Source of the DNA: Cupriavidus taiwanensis
Lineage (GTDB): Bacteria > Pseudomonadota > Gammaproteobacteria > Burkholderiales > Burkholderiaceae
Assembly: GCF_900249755.1 (NCBI RefSeq)
Contig: NZ_LT976854.1
Location: 1,960,927 to 2,024,926 of the forward strand
Length of the DNA: 64,000 bases
Direction: 5' to 3'
The notes below the pieces were generated by a model. It was not told where the DNA came from. It saw only the letters and a program-made list of their open reading frames with translations, and did no database searches. This document shows, one piece after another, positions 35,501 through 43,294 of this stretch (its first letter is position 1; the number at the start of each line of letters is the position of its first letter). A program made the translations under genes and the position numbers.

Positions 35501-35712
35501 GTCTCGACCGGATAGGTGATGCGCTGCTCGGTCTCCAGCGGCGAATAGCCCGGCGCGGCGGTGTTGATCTGCACCTGCACGTTGGTGATATCGGGCACCG
35601 CGTCGATCGGCAGCCGCGTGTAGCTGTACAGGCCCAGCGCGGCCATGCCCAGCACCGCCAGCAGCACCAGCCAGCGTTGCTCGATGGCAAAGCGGATCAG
35701 GCGTTCGAACAT
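32542..35712 (-). CDS. czcA: Heavy-metal efflux RND pump (CzcA family)
   Basis: The 1056-residue proton-driven inner-membrane pump exports divalent metals through CzcB and CzcC. The heavy-metal signature lies in membrane helix 4: D402, D408 and E415 in LDFGIIVDGAVVIVEN, the same numbering as the CzcA charge relay. This pattern marks the Co/Zn/Cd (HME1-type) group and not the Cu/Ag pumps. I start at the ATG at 35712, five bases after GGGAGG. It is the last gene of czcICBA. Confidence 0.92.
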   Translation of the reverse strand: MFERLIRFAIEQRWLVLLAVLGMAALGLYSYTRLPIDAVPDITNVQVQINTAAPGYSPLETEQRITYPVETVMAGLPGLEQTRSLSRYGLSQVTVIFRDGTDIHFARQLVNQRIQEARDQLPAGITPAMGPISTGLGEIYLWTVEADPGARKADGTAYTLSDLREIQDWVIRPQLRNVPGVTEVNAIGGHARAYVVAPSLERMASYGLSLADVVGALEKNNDNVGAGYIERRGEQYLVRVPGQVRSLEDIGDVIVGTAQGQPIRVRDVATVQTGGELRTGAATENGREVVLGTVFMLIGENSRAVSQAVDRKMAEINRTLPKGVQAVTVYDRTTLVDKAIATVKTNLLEGAVLVIAILFLFLGNLRAALITALVIPLSMLFTFTGMVHYRISANLMSLGALDFGIIVDGAVVIVENCVRRLAHAQARHGRPLTRGERLHEVFAAAREARRPLLYGQLIIMVVYLPIFALTGVEGKMFHPMAFTVVLALLGAMVLSVTFVPAAVALFIGKRVAERENRLMAWARRCYAVLLERALAATPVVLTFAGVAVALCLAIATRLGSEFVPSLNEGDLAIQALRIPGTSLTQSVAMQQQLETALKARFPEIERVFARTGTAEIASDPMPPNISDGYIMLKPVAQWPEPRRTRDELIAAIRDEVGKLPGNNYEFSQPIQLRFNELISGVRSDVAVKVFGDDNAVLEQTANRIAAVLQDIPGAAEVKVEQTTGLPMLTVQIDRNKAARYGLNLSDIQDAVAIGIGGKVSGTFFSGDRRFDIVVRLPDAVREDVEALRRLPVPLPKEAAARTSYIPLSEVASVEIAPGPNQVSRENGKRRIVVSASVRGRDIGSFVPEAEAAIRARVQIPAGYWTSWGGTFEQLQSATARLRVVVPLALGLVFVLLFAMFGNVKDGLLVFTGIPFALTGGILALWLRGIPLSISAAVGFIALCGVAVLNGLVMLSFIRSLREEGHGLDAAIRDGALTRLRPVLMTALVASLGFVPMALATGTGAEVQRPLATVVIGGILSSTALTLLVLPVLYRLAHRNDDPATVRAAGQMARMEA

Positions 35713-35725
35713 GCGCGCCTCCCGC

Positions 35726-36979
35726 TCAATGCTCATGCCCGGCGCTGGCTTTGCCCAGCTCGGACTTGAGGATGAAGCTGTTGGCCGCGGCGTAGCGCGC
35801 GCCGGCCTGCAGGCCGCGCGTCACCTCGACCAGCTTGCCGTCGCTGCGCCCGGTCTGGACCGGCTGCGCCGCAAACCCGTCCGGCACCGCGACGAACACC
35901 ACGCTCTGGCCATCGACCTGCTGCACCGCGTCGGCCGTCACCGTCACCGGCACCTGCACCGGCGCGCCCAGCACGCTGACCGTGACGAACAGCCCCGGCC
36001 GCCACGCCATGCCCGGATTGGCCAGCGTCACGCGCGCCTTGGCGGTGCGGGTCTGCTCGCCCAGCAGGCTGCCGACGTAGGACACCTTGCCCTCGGCCTG
36101 CGCGGCGGAAGCGCTGGAGCGCACCGTGACCGCCTCGCCCACGCGCACCCGCTCCAGGTCGCGCGCGGACACCACGAATTCGGCCCAGACCGAACTGAGG
36201 TCCGACACCGTGAACACGCTGGCGTCTTCCTTGACCGCTTCGCCCAGCGACAGGTGCTTCTCGACCACGATGCCGTCGAACGGCGCGCGCAGCGCGAACT
36301 GGTTCAGCGCGCCGCCGGCCCCGCCGCTTTCGGCGGCGCCGATCGCGGTGAGCTTCTGGCGCGCGTTCTGCACCGCGATCTGCGCTTCCTCCAGCGCCGT
36401 GCGCGCCTGCTGGTAGTCCTGCTCGGCGGAGATCTTCTCCTGCCACAGCGTCTTCTCGCGCGCATGGGTGGCGCGCGCCAGCGCCTCGCGCTTCTGCGCA
36501 GCGAGCAGTTCGCTGCGTTGTTCCGAGACCGTGGTGCTGGCAATCAGCGCCAGCACCTCGCCCTTGCGCACCGCCTGGCCCAGGTTGGCCGGCACCGCCT
36601 GCGCCACGCCCGCGACGCGCGGCACCACGTGCGCGGTGCGGTCGTCGTTGAAGCGGATCTCGCCGGGGAAATCGACGCTGCTGCGCAGCGCCGCCGCCGC
36701 GGCGGTGGCGATGCCGATACCGGCCTGTTCGATTTGCGCCGGCGTCAGCGCGATCACGTGCGGCTTGCCTTCGGCTTGCGGTTGCGCGGCAGGGGCGCCC
36801 GCCTTGTCCCCCTCTTTGCCTTGCTCATGCCCGTGCTCGTCGCCATGCCCGGCATGCCCGTGGGCGGCCTCGCCGCTGGCGCCGCCGCCCTTGCCGGTGA
36901 ACAGGATCGCCGCGCCGCCCAGCAGCCCCGCGACCAGGATGGCCACCACTGCGGCCCGTTGTTGCTTGCTCATTGCCAT
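35726..36979 (-). CDS. czcB: RND periplasmic adaptor (CzcB family)
   Basis: The 417-residue membrane-fusion protein links CzcA to CzcC. A membrane anchor (about 9-27) is followed by a His-rich stretch (five His between 40 and 51, HGHAGHGDEHGH), a probable metal-binding arm. Then come the lipoyl/hairpin domains (VPRVAGVAQAVPANLGQAVRKG, QFALRAPFDGIVVE) and a barrel domain. It lies 13 bases before czcA and 16 after czcC. A second ATG two codons in is possible. Confidence 0.92.
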   Translation of the reverse strand: MAMSKQQRAAVVAILVAGLLGGAAILFTGKGGGASGEAAHGHAGHGDEHGHEQGKEGDKAGAPAAQPQAEGKPHVIALTPAQIEQAGIGIATAAAAALRSSVDFPGEIRFNDDRTAHVVPRVAGVAQAVPANLGQAVRKGEVLALIASTTVSEQRSELLAAQKREALARATHAREKTLWQEKISAEQDYQQARTALEEAQIAVQNARQKLTAIGAAESGGAGGALNQFALRAPFDGIVVEKHLSLGEAVKEDASVFTVSDLSSVWAEFVVSARDLERVRVGEAVTVRSSASAAQAEGKVSYVGSLLGEQTRTAKARVTLANPGMAWRPGLFVTVSVLGAPVQVPVTVTADAVQQVDGQSVVFVAVPDGFAAQPVQTGRSDGKLVEVTRGLQAGARYAAANSFILKSELGKASAGHEH

Positions 36980-36995
36980 GTCTGCGGCTTCCGTA

Positions 36996-38267
36996 TCAGT
37001 GTCCGAGGATGCGGTCGATGCTGGCCGCGGCGTCATAGGTGCGGGCCAGCACGTCCAGGTAGCGGATGCGCGCCTGGAACAGCGTGCGCTGGGCGTCCAG
37101 CACGTCGAGGAAATTGAACTTGCCCGCCTCGAAGCCGCGCGAGGCGGCGGCGTAGGCCTGCTCGGCGGCGGGCAGCACCGAAGCCTGCAGCGTCTGCGCC
37201 GCGGCGCGGGACACCGACAGCTGCGTCGACGCCTGCTTCAGTTCGCCCTGCAGGCGCACGCGCGTGGCGGCGTGCGCGTCCTGCGCGCCGTCGGCGCGGC
37301 GCAGCGCCGCGTACAGGTTGCCCTGGTTGCGGTCGAACAGCGGCAGCGGAATCGCCACGCCGAGCACCGCCATGTTGCGGTTGGCCTCGTTGTCGCGCTT
37401 GGCGCCCAGGCTCACGGTCACGTCGGGATACTGGCGGCTGCGCTGCACCGCCACGTCGGCACGGCTGCGCTCCGCCGCCAGGCGGCTGGCTTCGAGCAGC
37501 GGCGAGTCTTCCAGCGCCGCCTGCAACGCCGCCGGCGCGGGCCGCGACGGCAACGCATCCAGATCGCCCCGGGCCTGCGCAAAGCGCGGCACGCTATCGC
37601 CCCACAGCGCCGCCAGCGACTGCCGCGCGGACTGCAGCGCGCCGGTGGCCTCGGCCAGCTCCAGCTCGGCGTTGGCCTGCTCCACCCGGGCGCGCGTGGC
37701 TTCCAGCGGCGCGACCTTGCCGGCGGCCACGCGCCGGCCGGCGGCGTCGGCGGCCTGGCTGGCGATGCCGACCGAACCCTCGGCCAGCCTGACGCGCTCC
37801 TGCGCCACCAGCACGCCGAAGAAGCGCGCGATCACCGCGGCGCGCAGCTCGGCGCGGGTGCTGCCCAGCTCCGCCTGCGCCAGCTCGCGGCCGCGCTCGG
37901 CCAGGCCGATGCGGGCGGCGCGCTTGCCGCCCAGTTCGATCGGCAGGTTGACCTGGCCGGTGGTCGAGCGCGACGCCTTGCGCGTGTCTTCCATCGACAC
38001 GGCCAGTTCCGGATTGGGCAGCACGCGCGACTGGACCAGGTCGCCTTCGGTGGCGTCAAGCTCCTTGCCGGCGGCGGACAGCGTGAAGCTGCCGGCTTCG
38101 GCCAAGGCCAGTGCGGCGTCGAGTGTCAGTGTCCCGGCGGGCTGCGGCTCTTCAGCCGGTGGTGCAGCCGGTGGCAGCGCCACGGCGGCGGGCGGCGTCT
38201 GCGCAACGCCGGGGAAAGGGCTGGATAACAGGGCCGCCAGCCCGAGCGGCAGCAAAAGTCTTCGCAT
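36996..38267 (-). CDS. czcC: Outer-membrane efflux factor (CzcC, TolC family)
   Basis: The 423-residue protein has a signal peptide (ending GVAQ), then two TolC-type repeats with long helices (LVQSRVLPNPELAVSMEDTRK, VNLPIELGGKRAARIGLAERG; AIPLPLFDRNQGNLYAA). The closing segment GFEAGKFNFLDVLDAQRTLFQARIRYLDVL is diagnostic for CzcC-like factors. It forms the outer-membrane exit duct. Confidence 0.92.
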   Translation of the reverse strand: MRRLLLPLGLAALLSSPFPGVAQTPPAAVALPPAAPPAEEPQPAGTLTLDAALALAEAGSFTLSAAGKELDATEGDLVQSRVLPNPELAVSMEDTRKASRSTTGQVNLPIELGGKRAARIGLAERGRELAQAELGSTRAELRAAVIARFFGVLVAQERVRLAEGSVGIASQAADAAGRRVAAGKVAPLEATRARVEQANAELELAEATGALQSARQSLAALWGDSVPRFAQARGDLDALPSRPAPAALQAALEDSPLLEASRLAAERSRADVAVQRSRQYPDVTVSLGAKRDNEANRNMAVLGVAIPLPLFDRNQGNLYAALRRADGAQDAHAATRVRLQGELKQASTQLSVSRAAAQTLQASVLPAAEQAYAAASRGFEAGKFNFLDVLDAQRTLFQARIRYLDVLARTYDAAASIDRILGH

Positions 38268-38311
38268 CGAATTGCACCAGAAGAATCGGGGGAATTCGGC
38301 GAGACGCCCGG

Positions 38312-38329
38312 CGTCATGCGCTCATGACG
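38312..38329. promoter_or_regulatory. Inverted repeat between czcI and czcC
   Basis: CGTCATG (38312-38318) and CATGACG (38323-38329) form a perfect 7-bp inverted repeat 45 bases upstream of czcC; it runs on into the palindrome TGACGTCA (38325-38332). It could be an operator for a metal-responsive regulator or a small RNA hairpin. Confidence 0.35.
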
Positions 38330-38369
38330 TCAGGATGCGATCAACGGGGATCGGGAAGCGGGGAAGCGT

Positions 38370-38392
38370 CGTCTCGCCGGCTAGGCGAGACG
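38370..38392 (-). terminator. Hairpin over the czcI stop codon (attenuator candidate)
   Basis: A perfect 9-bp stem, CGTCTCGCC (38370-38378) with GGCGAGACG (38384-38392), encloses a 5-nt loop that contains the czcI stop TAG. No U-run follows. It would separate a short czcI transcript from full czcICBA mRNA, or be opened by ribosomes finishing czcI. Confidence 0.5.
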
Positions 38393-38755
38393 CGGCCACT
38401 GCGGGCGGTCGGGCGCACGTGCGCTGTGCGAGGAGAAGCTGGGCTGCGGCACCGGCGGCGCCAGTTCCACGCGGCGCAGCGCAGGCACGTCCTGCGCATC
38501 GGCCCGCGCGAACGGCAGCGAGGCGATATGGCAGACGCCGCAGTCGGGATCGGCCAGGTTCAGCTTGGCCTTGTCCGGCGCAGGATCGGCTTGCTGCGCC
38601 TGCTTGCCGTTGCCGGCCTCGTGCCGGTGTTCATGGTGGCCGAAATGCGCCTTGGCCGACACCTCAACCTCATGCCCGCAATACGCGGCGGCTCCCGCCC
38701 AGGCGAACTGGAGCGGCAGGACGAGCGCAAGGAAGACAAGGAAGAGGCGTTGCAT
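38381..38755 (-). CDS. czcI: CzcI-like metal-resistance leader protein
   Basis: The 124-residue protein has a signal peptide (MQRLFLVFLALVLPLQFAWA), a CGHE motif, a His-rich stretch (HFGHHEHRHE, about 39-48) and a DCGVCH pair of cysteines. It matches CzcI/CnrX-region periplasmic proteins that accompany Czc pumps and tune their expression. A TTG one codon upstream is the alternative start. It is the first gene of the operon, 113 bases before czcC. Confidence 0.8.
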   Translation of the reverse strand: MQRLFLVFLALVLPLQFAWAGAAAYCGHEVEVSAKAHFGHHEHRHEAGNGKQAQQADPAPDKAKLNLADPDCGVCHIASLPFARADAQDVPALRRVELAPPVPQPSFSSHSARAPDRPQWPRLA

Positions 38756-39031
38756 CAATCGTGGGATCTGGCTGCGGCATGACGATCCGGGCGCCGGCAG
38801 CGAGTCGCAAGTTTAACCGAGGCGAAGCGGGCATTCCGGCAACGGGGTCATTACATTTGCGTCATGCCATCGGCGCTTTGCTGCCCTCCCTGCATATTCA
38901 GAATTTTTGAATAACTTGTCCGGCAAAGCGCCCGCTTACCCGGCTCATGGACTCCTATAGTTCCGTACATGAACGGCACGCACACACCGCAAAGCCTTCT
39001 GACAAATTCAACGAACTAACGGAGAACCACC

Positions 39032-39376
39032 ATGACCAAGACCACCCGCCTCGCTTCCGCGCTGCTCCTGACGCTGGCCGCACTTGGCGCCGCCCAAGCC
39101 GCCACCGCCGCCGACAGGCTGCCCGGCGACAAGTACGGCTACAGCTTCCGCAGCACCGTGCCGGGCGACAAGTATGGTTATGAATTCCGCAGCCACGACG
39201 CCTTCACCGACGGCGCCCGCACAGGCAACGCCGATCCCTACACCGACGGTGCCCGCACCGTGGCCGGCCTGGACCGCAGCGGCGTGTCGGCATCGCCTAC
39301 GCGCAGCTTCGACGCCTTCACCGAAGGCAGCCGCGCCGGCAAGTTCGATCCCTACGGTGAAGGTGCGCACGCCTGA
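39032..39376 (+). CDS. Secreted small protein with internal repeats, unknown function
   Basis: No known family is recognised. A signal peptide (about 1-26, ending AATA) is followed by an 88-residue mature part built of two repeat types: PGDKYGYxFRS twice (about 31-41 and 44-54) and DAFT(D/E)G(A/S)RxGxxDPY twice (about 56-70 and 94-108). It is rich in Asp, Gly, Tyr and Arg, has no cysteine, and is probably periplasmic or secreted. It is convergent with an ECF sigma/anti-sigma pair. A 6-bp dyad, TATTCA-N7-TGAATA, lies upstream at 38895-38913. Confidence 0.7.
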   Translation: MTKTTRLASALLLTLAALGAAQAATAADRLPGDKYGYSFRSTVPGDKYGYEFRSHDAFTDGARTGNADPYTDGARTVAGLDRSGVSASPTRSFDAFTEGSRAGKFDPYGEGAHA

Positions 39377-39400
39377 GCGGCCAGCACCGCACGCCAGACG

Positions 39401-39428
39401 AGAAGGCCAGCGCAAGCGCTGGCCTTCT
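39401..39428. terminator. Bidirectional terminator, 13-bp perfect stem
   Basis: AGAAGGCCAGCGC (39401-39413) pairs perfectly with GCGCTGGCCTTCT (39416-39428). On the plus strand the stem ends in TTCT followed by GTC; on the minus strand the same applies. It sits exactly between the convergent repeat-protein and anti-sigma genes. Confidence 0.7.
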
Positions 39429-39429
39429 G

Positions 39430-39645
39430 TCATTCGTCGCGCCCCAGCCGGTGCATCGCCTCGCGCAGCGTGCGCATCTGCGCGCTGAAGCGGGTGCAGG
39501 CATCGCAGATCGCCAGGTGCGAGCGCATGCGCAGCCGCTCCGTCCAGGACAGCGGCAGGTCCAGGCTCTTCATGGTCAGGTGGTGGACCTCTTCGCAGTC
39601 CGGCAGCAGCCGGCGCGGGGAGCGGGAGGGTGGGGTTTCCGGCAT
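39430..39645 (-). CDS. Putative anti-sigma factor, zinc-finger type
   Basis: The 71-residue protein has a zf-HC2-like zinc site (DCEEVHHLTMKSLDLPLSW, then RSHLAICDACTRF with HxxxCxxC). Such proteins bind and hold back ECF sigma factors in response to redox or metal stress. It lies 40 bases after the sigma gene and has no membrane segment, so it would be soluble. Confidence 0.78.
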   Translation of the reverse strand: MPETPPSRSPRRLLPDCEEVHHLTMKSLDLPLSWTERLRMRSHLAICDACTRFSAQMRTLREAMHRLGRDE

Positions 39646-39685
39646 GTAGGTCAGTGGCGGTACGGTTGCGTGGGCATGGAAGGGC

Positions 39686-40279
39686 TCAACCCGCCTTGCC
39701 GGGCCGGCCGCGCTGGCCGAACCAGTGCAGCTCCAGGCATTCGCGCAGGCGCATGCGGGCACGGTACAACATGGCCCAGGCATTGGTCGCGCTGATCTGC
39801 AAATGCTGACAGATTTCCTCGGTGTCCAGCTCCAGCCATTCCCGCATCATGAAGATGCGGCCCGCGCGCGGCGGCAGGCGGTCCACGCATAGCTGCAGGA
39901 TCTCGAAGAACTCGCGGCGCTCGAACGCGCGCTCCGGGTCGCCCCAGTCGGTGGGCGGATCCTGGTAGTGGCCGTTGCGCGTGAACAGGGCATCGAAGGC
40001 ATCGTCGTCGGACTGCGGCTGGCCGTCGCCGTCGGCGGCCAGCGCCAGCCTGACTTCGCGCTTGCCTCTGCGCAGCGCGTCGATGATCTTGTGCTTCAGG
40101 ATGCCGACCAGGTAGGTGCGCAGCGCCGACTGGCCGGCAAAGCGCTCCGGATGCTCGAGCGCCGCCAGCAGCGTTTCCGAGACCGCATCCTCGGCCACCG
40201 CCTCATCGCGCAGCTGCAGGCGCGCGAAGCGCAACAGGTAGGGGCGCAGCGCGTGGAGGTCGGCGGGGTCGAGGCTCAT
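39686..40279 (-). CDS. ECF-type RNA polymerase sigma factor
   Basis: The 197-residue protein has region 2 (LRPYLLRFARLQLRDEAVAEDAVSETLLAAL, SALRTYLVGILKHKIIDALRR) and region 4 (LPPRAGRIFMMREWLELDTEEICQHLQISATNAWAMLYRARMRLRECL). The Asp-rich linker contains an acidic insert. It is followed by its candidate anti-sigma. The target promoters are unknown; the nearby secreted repeat protein and czc operon are the obvious first candidates to test. Confidence 0.88.
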   Translation of the reverse strand: MSLDPADLHALRPYLLRFARLQLRDEAVAEDAVSETLLAALEHPERFAGQSALRTYLVGILKHKIIDALRRGKREVRLALAADGDGQPQSDDDAFDALFTRNGHYQDPPTDWGDPERAFERREFFEILQLCVDRLPPRAGRIFMMREWLELDTEEICQHLQISATNAWAMLYRARMRLRECLELHWFGQRGRPGKAG

Positions 40280-40415
40280 CGGGGATGGGGGGCGGTTGCC
40301 TGGACGGATGCGCCATCATACCTGTGCCGGCCGCTTTCGCCCGCCGGCCGGCAGCAGCAAACGCGATGGCGCAGGCGCAGCCAGCCGCCGATGGCATCGC
40401 GCGGCAGCTACGCGG

Positions 40416-42146
40416 CTAGCCGTTCAAGCCGGCGTAACCCTCTTTGCACAGTTGCAGCAGGGTTTCCAGTTCATTGCCGTGGCCGAGCCCCGTCACCTTC
40501 AGGTCGGCATCCTCCAGGCCGCCCTCGCGCTGGGCTTGTCGCTTGAGGCCCACCACAATGGTGTCGTAGGCCATTAATCGCTGGCCGATCTGGAACCCGA
40601 TCTTGGCCAGCGCCTTGGCATACAGCCCCGCAACGACATCGTCGCGCTTGCGTGCATTGATCGAGGCAAACAGTTCGCTCAGTTCGGTCAGCTCATACTT
40701 CACCAGAACGCCGATCGACAACAGCGTTGCCTTGACCACGCGATTATCGAAACTACCCCGCCCGCGCAGAGCCAGATAAGCAGTCCTGAGCGTGTCGTAC
40801 TGGCTGCGGTCGTAGCGCCCCTTGCGCAAATCGCTCTTCATTGTCTTGGCGAGCGCCCGCGCGCTGTCTTCGGCCTTGTCCTCCGATACCACCTTGACCT
40901 TGGTGAGGACCGTGTTGGCAAAGCGCTTCGCCTTGGTGGTCTTGTCATGCTGCGTCACGTGGACCACGGGCATCGGGTAGTCGGGCGCCGGCCGCGCCGC
41001 GAGCGCGAGCAGCGCCTCCTTCCAGTCGCGATAGGCGCCGTAGGCCAGTGCGTTTGCAAGCCCCGAGGCGGTGTCTGGCGGTTCTTCCATCGTCATGAGT
41101 TGCGCGAAGCGGCTCTTGACCTTGAAGACTGAGTAGTCCATGCCCTCAACGTTCTGGCACGCCTTCAGTGTCTTGAGCAGCGACTCCGATGTACCGGTCG
41201 GCGATTTCAGTTCCTGTACCAGTTGCCTCATCGTTTCGCGCACCTGCGGTGCAATGTCCGTTGCCAGATCCCTGAAGGTATCGGCGTAGTCGCCAGATAC
41301 CTCCTCGAGTGATACGCCGCCACTACTGACGGCGTGTTCAAGCAAGATTTGCGCGATTCGTGCCTCCAGCTCTGTACCAAGCAACTCCGACATGCTCGGC
41401 TGGTATGGCGCCGGAAAGATCTGCTTCTCCGCGATATTCCACCCGGTGCCTGCGCCTAGCAGTTCCCCTCCCAGGATGGCAGTGCGGTAAAGATCTTCTC
41501 GCGTGGGCCTGGCTCCGAGTTGCCCTGGTGCGGAACCGAGGTGTTTTAGCGAAGGAGAAACAACATCATTGTCAATCGGCAAGAAGCGTTGAGCGGCAGC
41601 GTCATAGACAAAATTCCCGGTATGCATCATGTATTCCGTCTGGCCCCTGCCGGGTCGCAGCGAAATCCGATCGAAATTCCCGAGCAACAGATCTGCCGCC
41701 AGCATTCTGGCAAAGTCCCGGCGCACGGTCTCATGCCCGAGTACCTTCGCATCGAGCGACGCCTTTCCGAACTTCTTCCCACGCTCTTTGTCCACATGCT
41801 CCTGGTAAGTGCCGTTCCCGCCCACGTGCTGCAGCACGACCAGATCGTCCCCCTGCCCTACCCTCGCGCGCATCTGCGCCAGGACACCGCGTGCAGCCGG
41901 GAACCGTGCATCCAGAGCGTCGAGGACACCGGACGCATCCTGCCGTGCGACCAGAAGCACGCCCTGGTTCTCGAAGCCGACACGCTCCATCACCTTGCCG
42001 GCAAAGACAATGCGTGCGCCGCCCGGTGCCGCCTTGAGCCAGGCGGTTCCCCCGCCGTTCAGCGTCATCTGGATGACTGGATTGGCAGTCGTCTCTCCCC
42101 GTGGCGTGAGACCGGTGACGTCGGCCCAGTCGAAGTCGAATGGCAT
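40416..42146 (-). CDS. Putative T6SS cargo with atypical kinase-like (PI3/PI4K-like) motifs
   Basis: No named family is certain. In the N-terminal half of this 576-residue protein I see a kinase-like series: WLK (K38), an ADLLLGNFDR loop (151-160, D159 as likely catalytic base), N178 in HTGNFVYD, and LPIDNDVVSPSLKH (D192 as likely metal ligand). This order, N-x-DR ... N ... IDN, is that of PI4-kinase and actin-fragmin-kinase-like folds. The C-terminal 330 residues are helical and unrecognised. There is no signal peptide. It is the last gene of the T6SS operon, 50 bases after tssA, with AAGGAGCC before the ATG. GC and codon use look lower than neighbours. No immunity-type gene follows. Confidence 0.6.
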   Translation of the reverse strand: MPFDFDWADVTGLTPRGETTANPVIQMTLNGGGTAWLKAAPGGARIVFAGKVMERVGFENQGVLLVARQDASGVLDALDARFPAARGVLAQMRARVGQGDDLVVLQHVGGNGTYQEHVDKERGKKFGKASLDAKVLGHETVRRDFARMLAADLLLGNFDRISLRPGRGQTEYMMHTGNFVYDAAAQRFLPIDNDVVSPSLKHLGSAPGQLGARPTREDLYRTAILGGELLGAGTGWNIAEKQIFPAPYQPSMSELLGTELEARIAQILLEHAVSSGGVSLEEVSGDYADTFRDLATDIAPQVRETMRQLVQELKSPTGTSESLLKTLKACQNVEGMDYSVFKVKSRFAQLMTMEEPPDTASGLANALAYGAYRDWKEALLALAARPAPDYPMPVVHVTQHDKTTKAKRFANTVLTKVKVVSEDKAEDSARALAKTMKSDLRKGRYDRSQYDTLRTAYLALRGRGSFDNRVVKATLLSIGVLVKYELTELSELFASINARKRDDVVAGLYAKALAKIGFQIGQRLMAYDTIVVGLKRQAQREGGLEDADLKVTGLGHGNELETLLQLCKEGYAGLNG

Positions 42147-42196
42147 GGTGGCTCCTTGCGGCTTTCAATACGTTCTTTCAGGAATCCGGCTGACCG

Positions 42197-43294
42197 CTAG
42201 TTCTCCAGCAGCGCGAAATACCGCCCGATATCCCCTTCCTCGCGCAGGATGTCCTGCATCAGGTCGGCCAGCGGCAACTCGCCCCAGCGCACCGCGCGCC
42301 GCAGCAGGTGCGGCGTGGGGCTGTGCGGCTCGTGCCGCGCCAGGTAGTCGGCCACGTCGCGGATCAGCCGGTAGGCGTGGGCGCGGTCTTCGATGCGGCC
42401 GTGCGCCAGCAGGGCGTTTTGCGCCGGCGGCGCGTCGGGCGGGGCCGGCTCGGGCTCGGTGACAGCGGCATCGCGGATAGCCACTGGTGCCATGGCGGTG
42501 GGCTCTAAAGCGGCAGTCGCTGCGCCAGCCGCTTCGCCATGCGCCGCACCGCGCAATGCCGCCACTGCGCGCTGCAGCCGCGCGAGCGTATCGGTCACGC
42601 GCGCCAGGCTGGGCGCCTGCGCGCCCAGCAGCGTGTCGACGCGACGATCGAAGGCCGCCCATTCGGCGCTGGCGTCATGCAGGCCGCGCCACAGCGTGTC
42701 CAGCGCCGGGCGGTCGGGTGCGTGCTGCGCGCGCTGCAGCAGCGCCTCGCGGCCCAGGCCGGGGTCGTCCTCTCCAGTCAGCAGGCTGCGCTCCCACAGG
42801 TCCAGCGTGAGCCGCACCGGCTCGTCGTCCGGCAGGCTGAGCAGCGGCAGATGCAGCGCCAGCACGGTCGGCATGGTCTCGTTGAGCCAGGCGAGCGGCG
42901 CGCTGCGCGCGTCGGCATCGCCGTCGTCGATGCGGGGCCAGGCGCCATCCCAGTACGCGTCCGCCAGCGCGCCCAGCAAGCGCGTGCCGGCGCAAAAGCC
43001 GCTGACGCCATGCAGGTGGGTCCACGCCTCGCACAGCCATGCCGCCAGCTGGAAGTCCTTGCTGCGCGTGGCCAGCGCCTCGCTGGCGAGGGCGGCCACG
43101 CGCTTCCAGTCGGCCCTGACCAGCGGGCGCTCCCATTCGCGCATCGGCAGCGATTCATCGTCGTGCCGGCGCGCGTCGGCAATGGCGCGAAACAGCGGGT
43201 CATAGCGCAGCGAAGTACCCGCGGCATCGTCGCCGGGCACCGGCGCCAGCAGTGCCTGCACATCCAGGCCGCTGCATGGGATGGGCTGGTTCAT
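42197..43294 (-). CDS. tssA: T6SS baseplate/cap protein TssA (ImpA family)
   Basis: The 365-residue protein carries the ImpA N-terminal domain: LLAPVPGDDAAGTSLRYDPLFRAIADARRHDDE followed by WERPLVRADWKRVAALASEAL and AAWLCEAW. TssA helps to start and finish sheath assembly. A C-terminal region of Ala/Pro linker plus YRLIRDVADYLARHEPHSPTPHLLRRAVRWGELPLADL is the usual TssA ending. Its ATG overlaps the tssM stop (ATGA). Confidence 0.92.
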   Translation of the reverse strand: MNQPIPCSGLDVQALLAPVPGDDAAGTSLRYDPLFRAIADARRHDDESLPMREWERPLVRADWKRVAALASEALATRSKDFQLAAWLCEAWTHLHGVSGFCAGTRLLGALADAYWDGAWPRIDDGDADARSAPLAWLNETMPTVLALHLPLLSLPDDEPVRLTLDLWERSLLTGEDDPGLGREALLQRAQHAPDRPALDTLWRGLHDASAEWAAFDRRVDTLLGAQAPSLARVTDTLARLQRAVAALRGAAHGEAAGAATAALEPTAMAPVAIRDAAVTEPEPAPPDAPPAQNALLAHGRIEDRAHAYRLIRDVADYLARHEPHSPTPHLLRRAVRWGELPLADLMQDILREEGDIGRYFALLEN

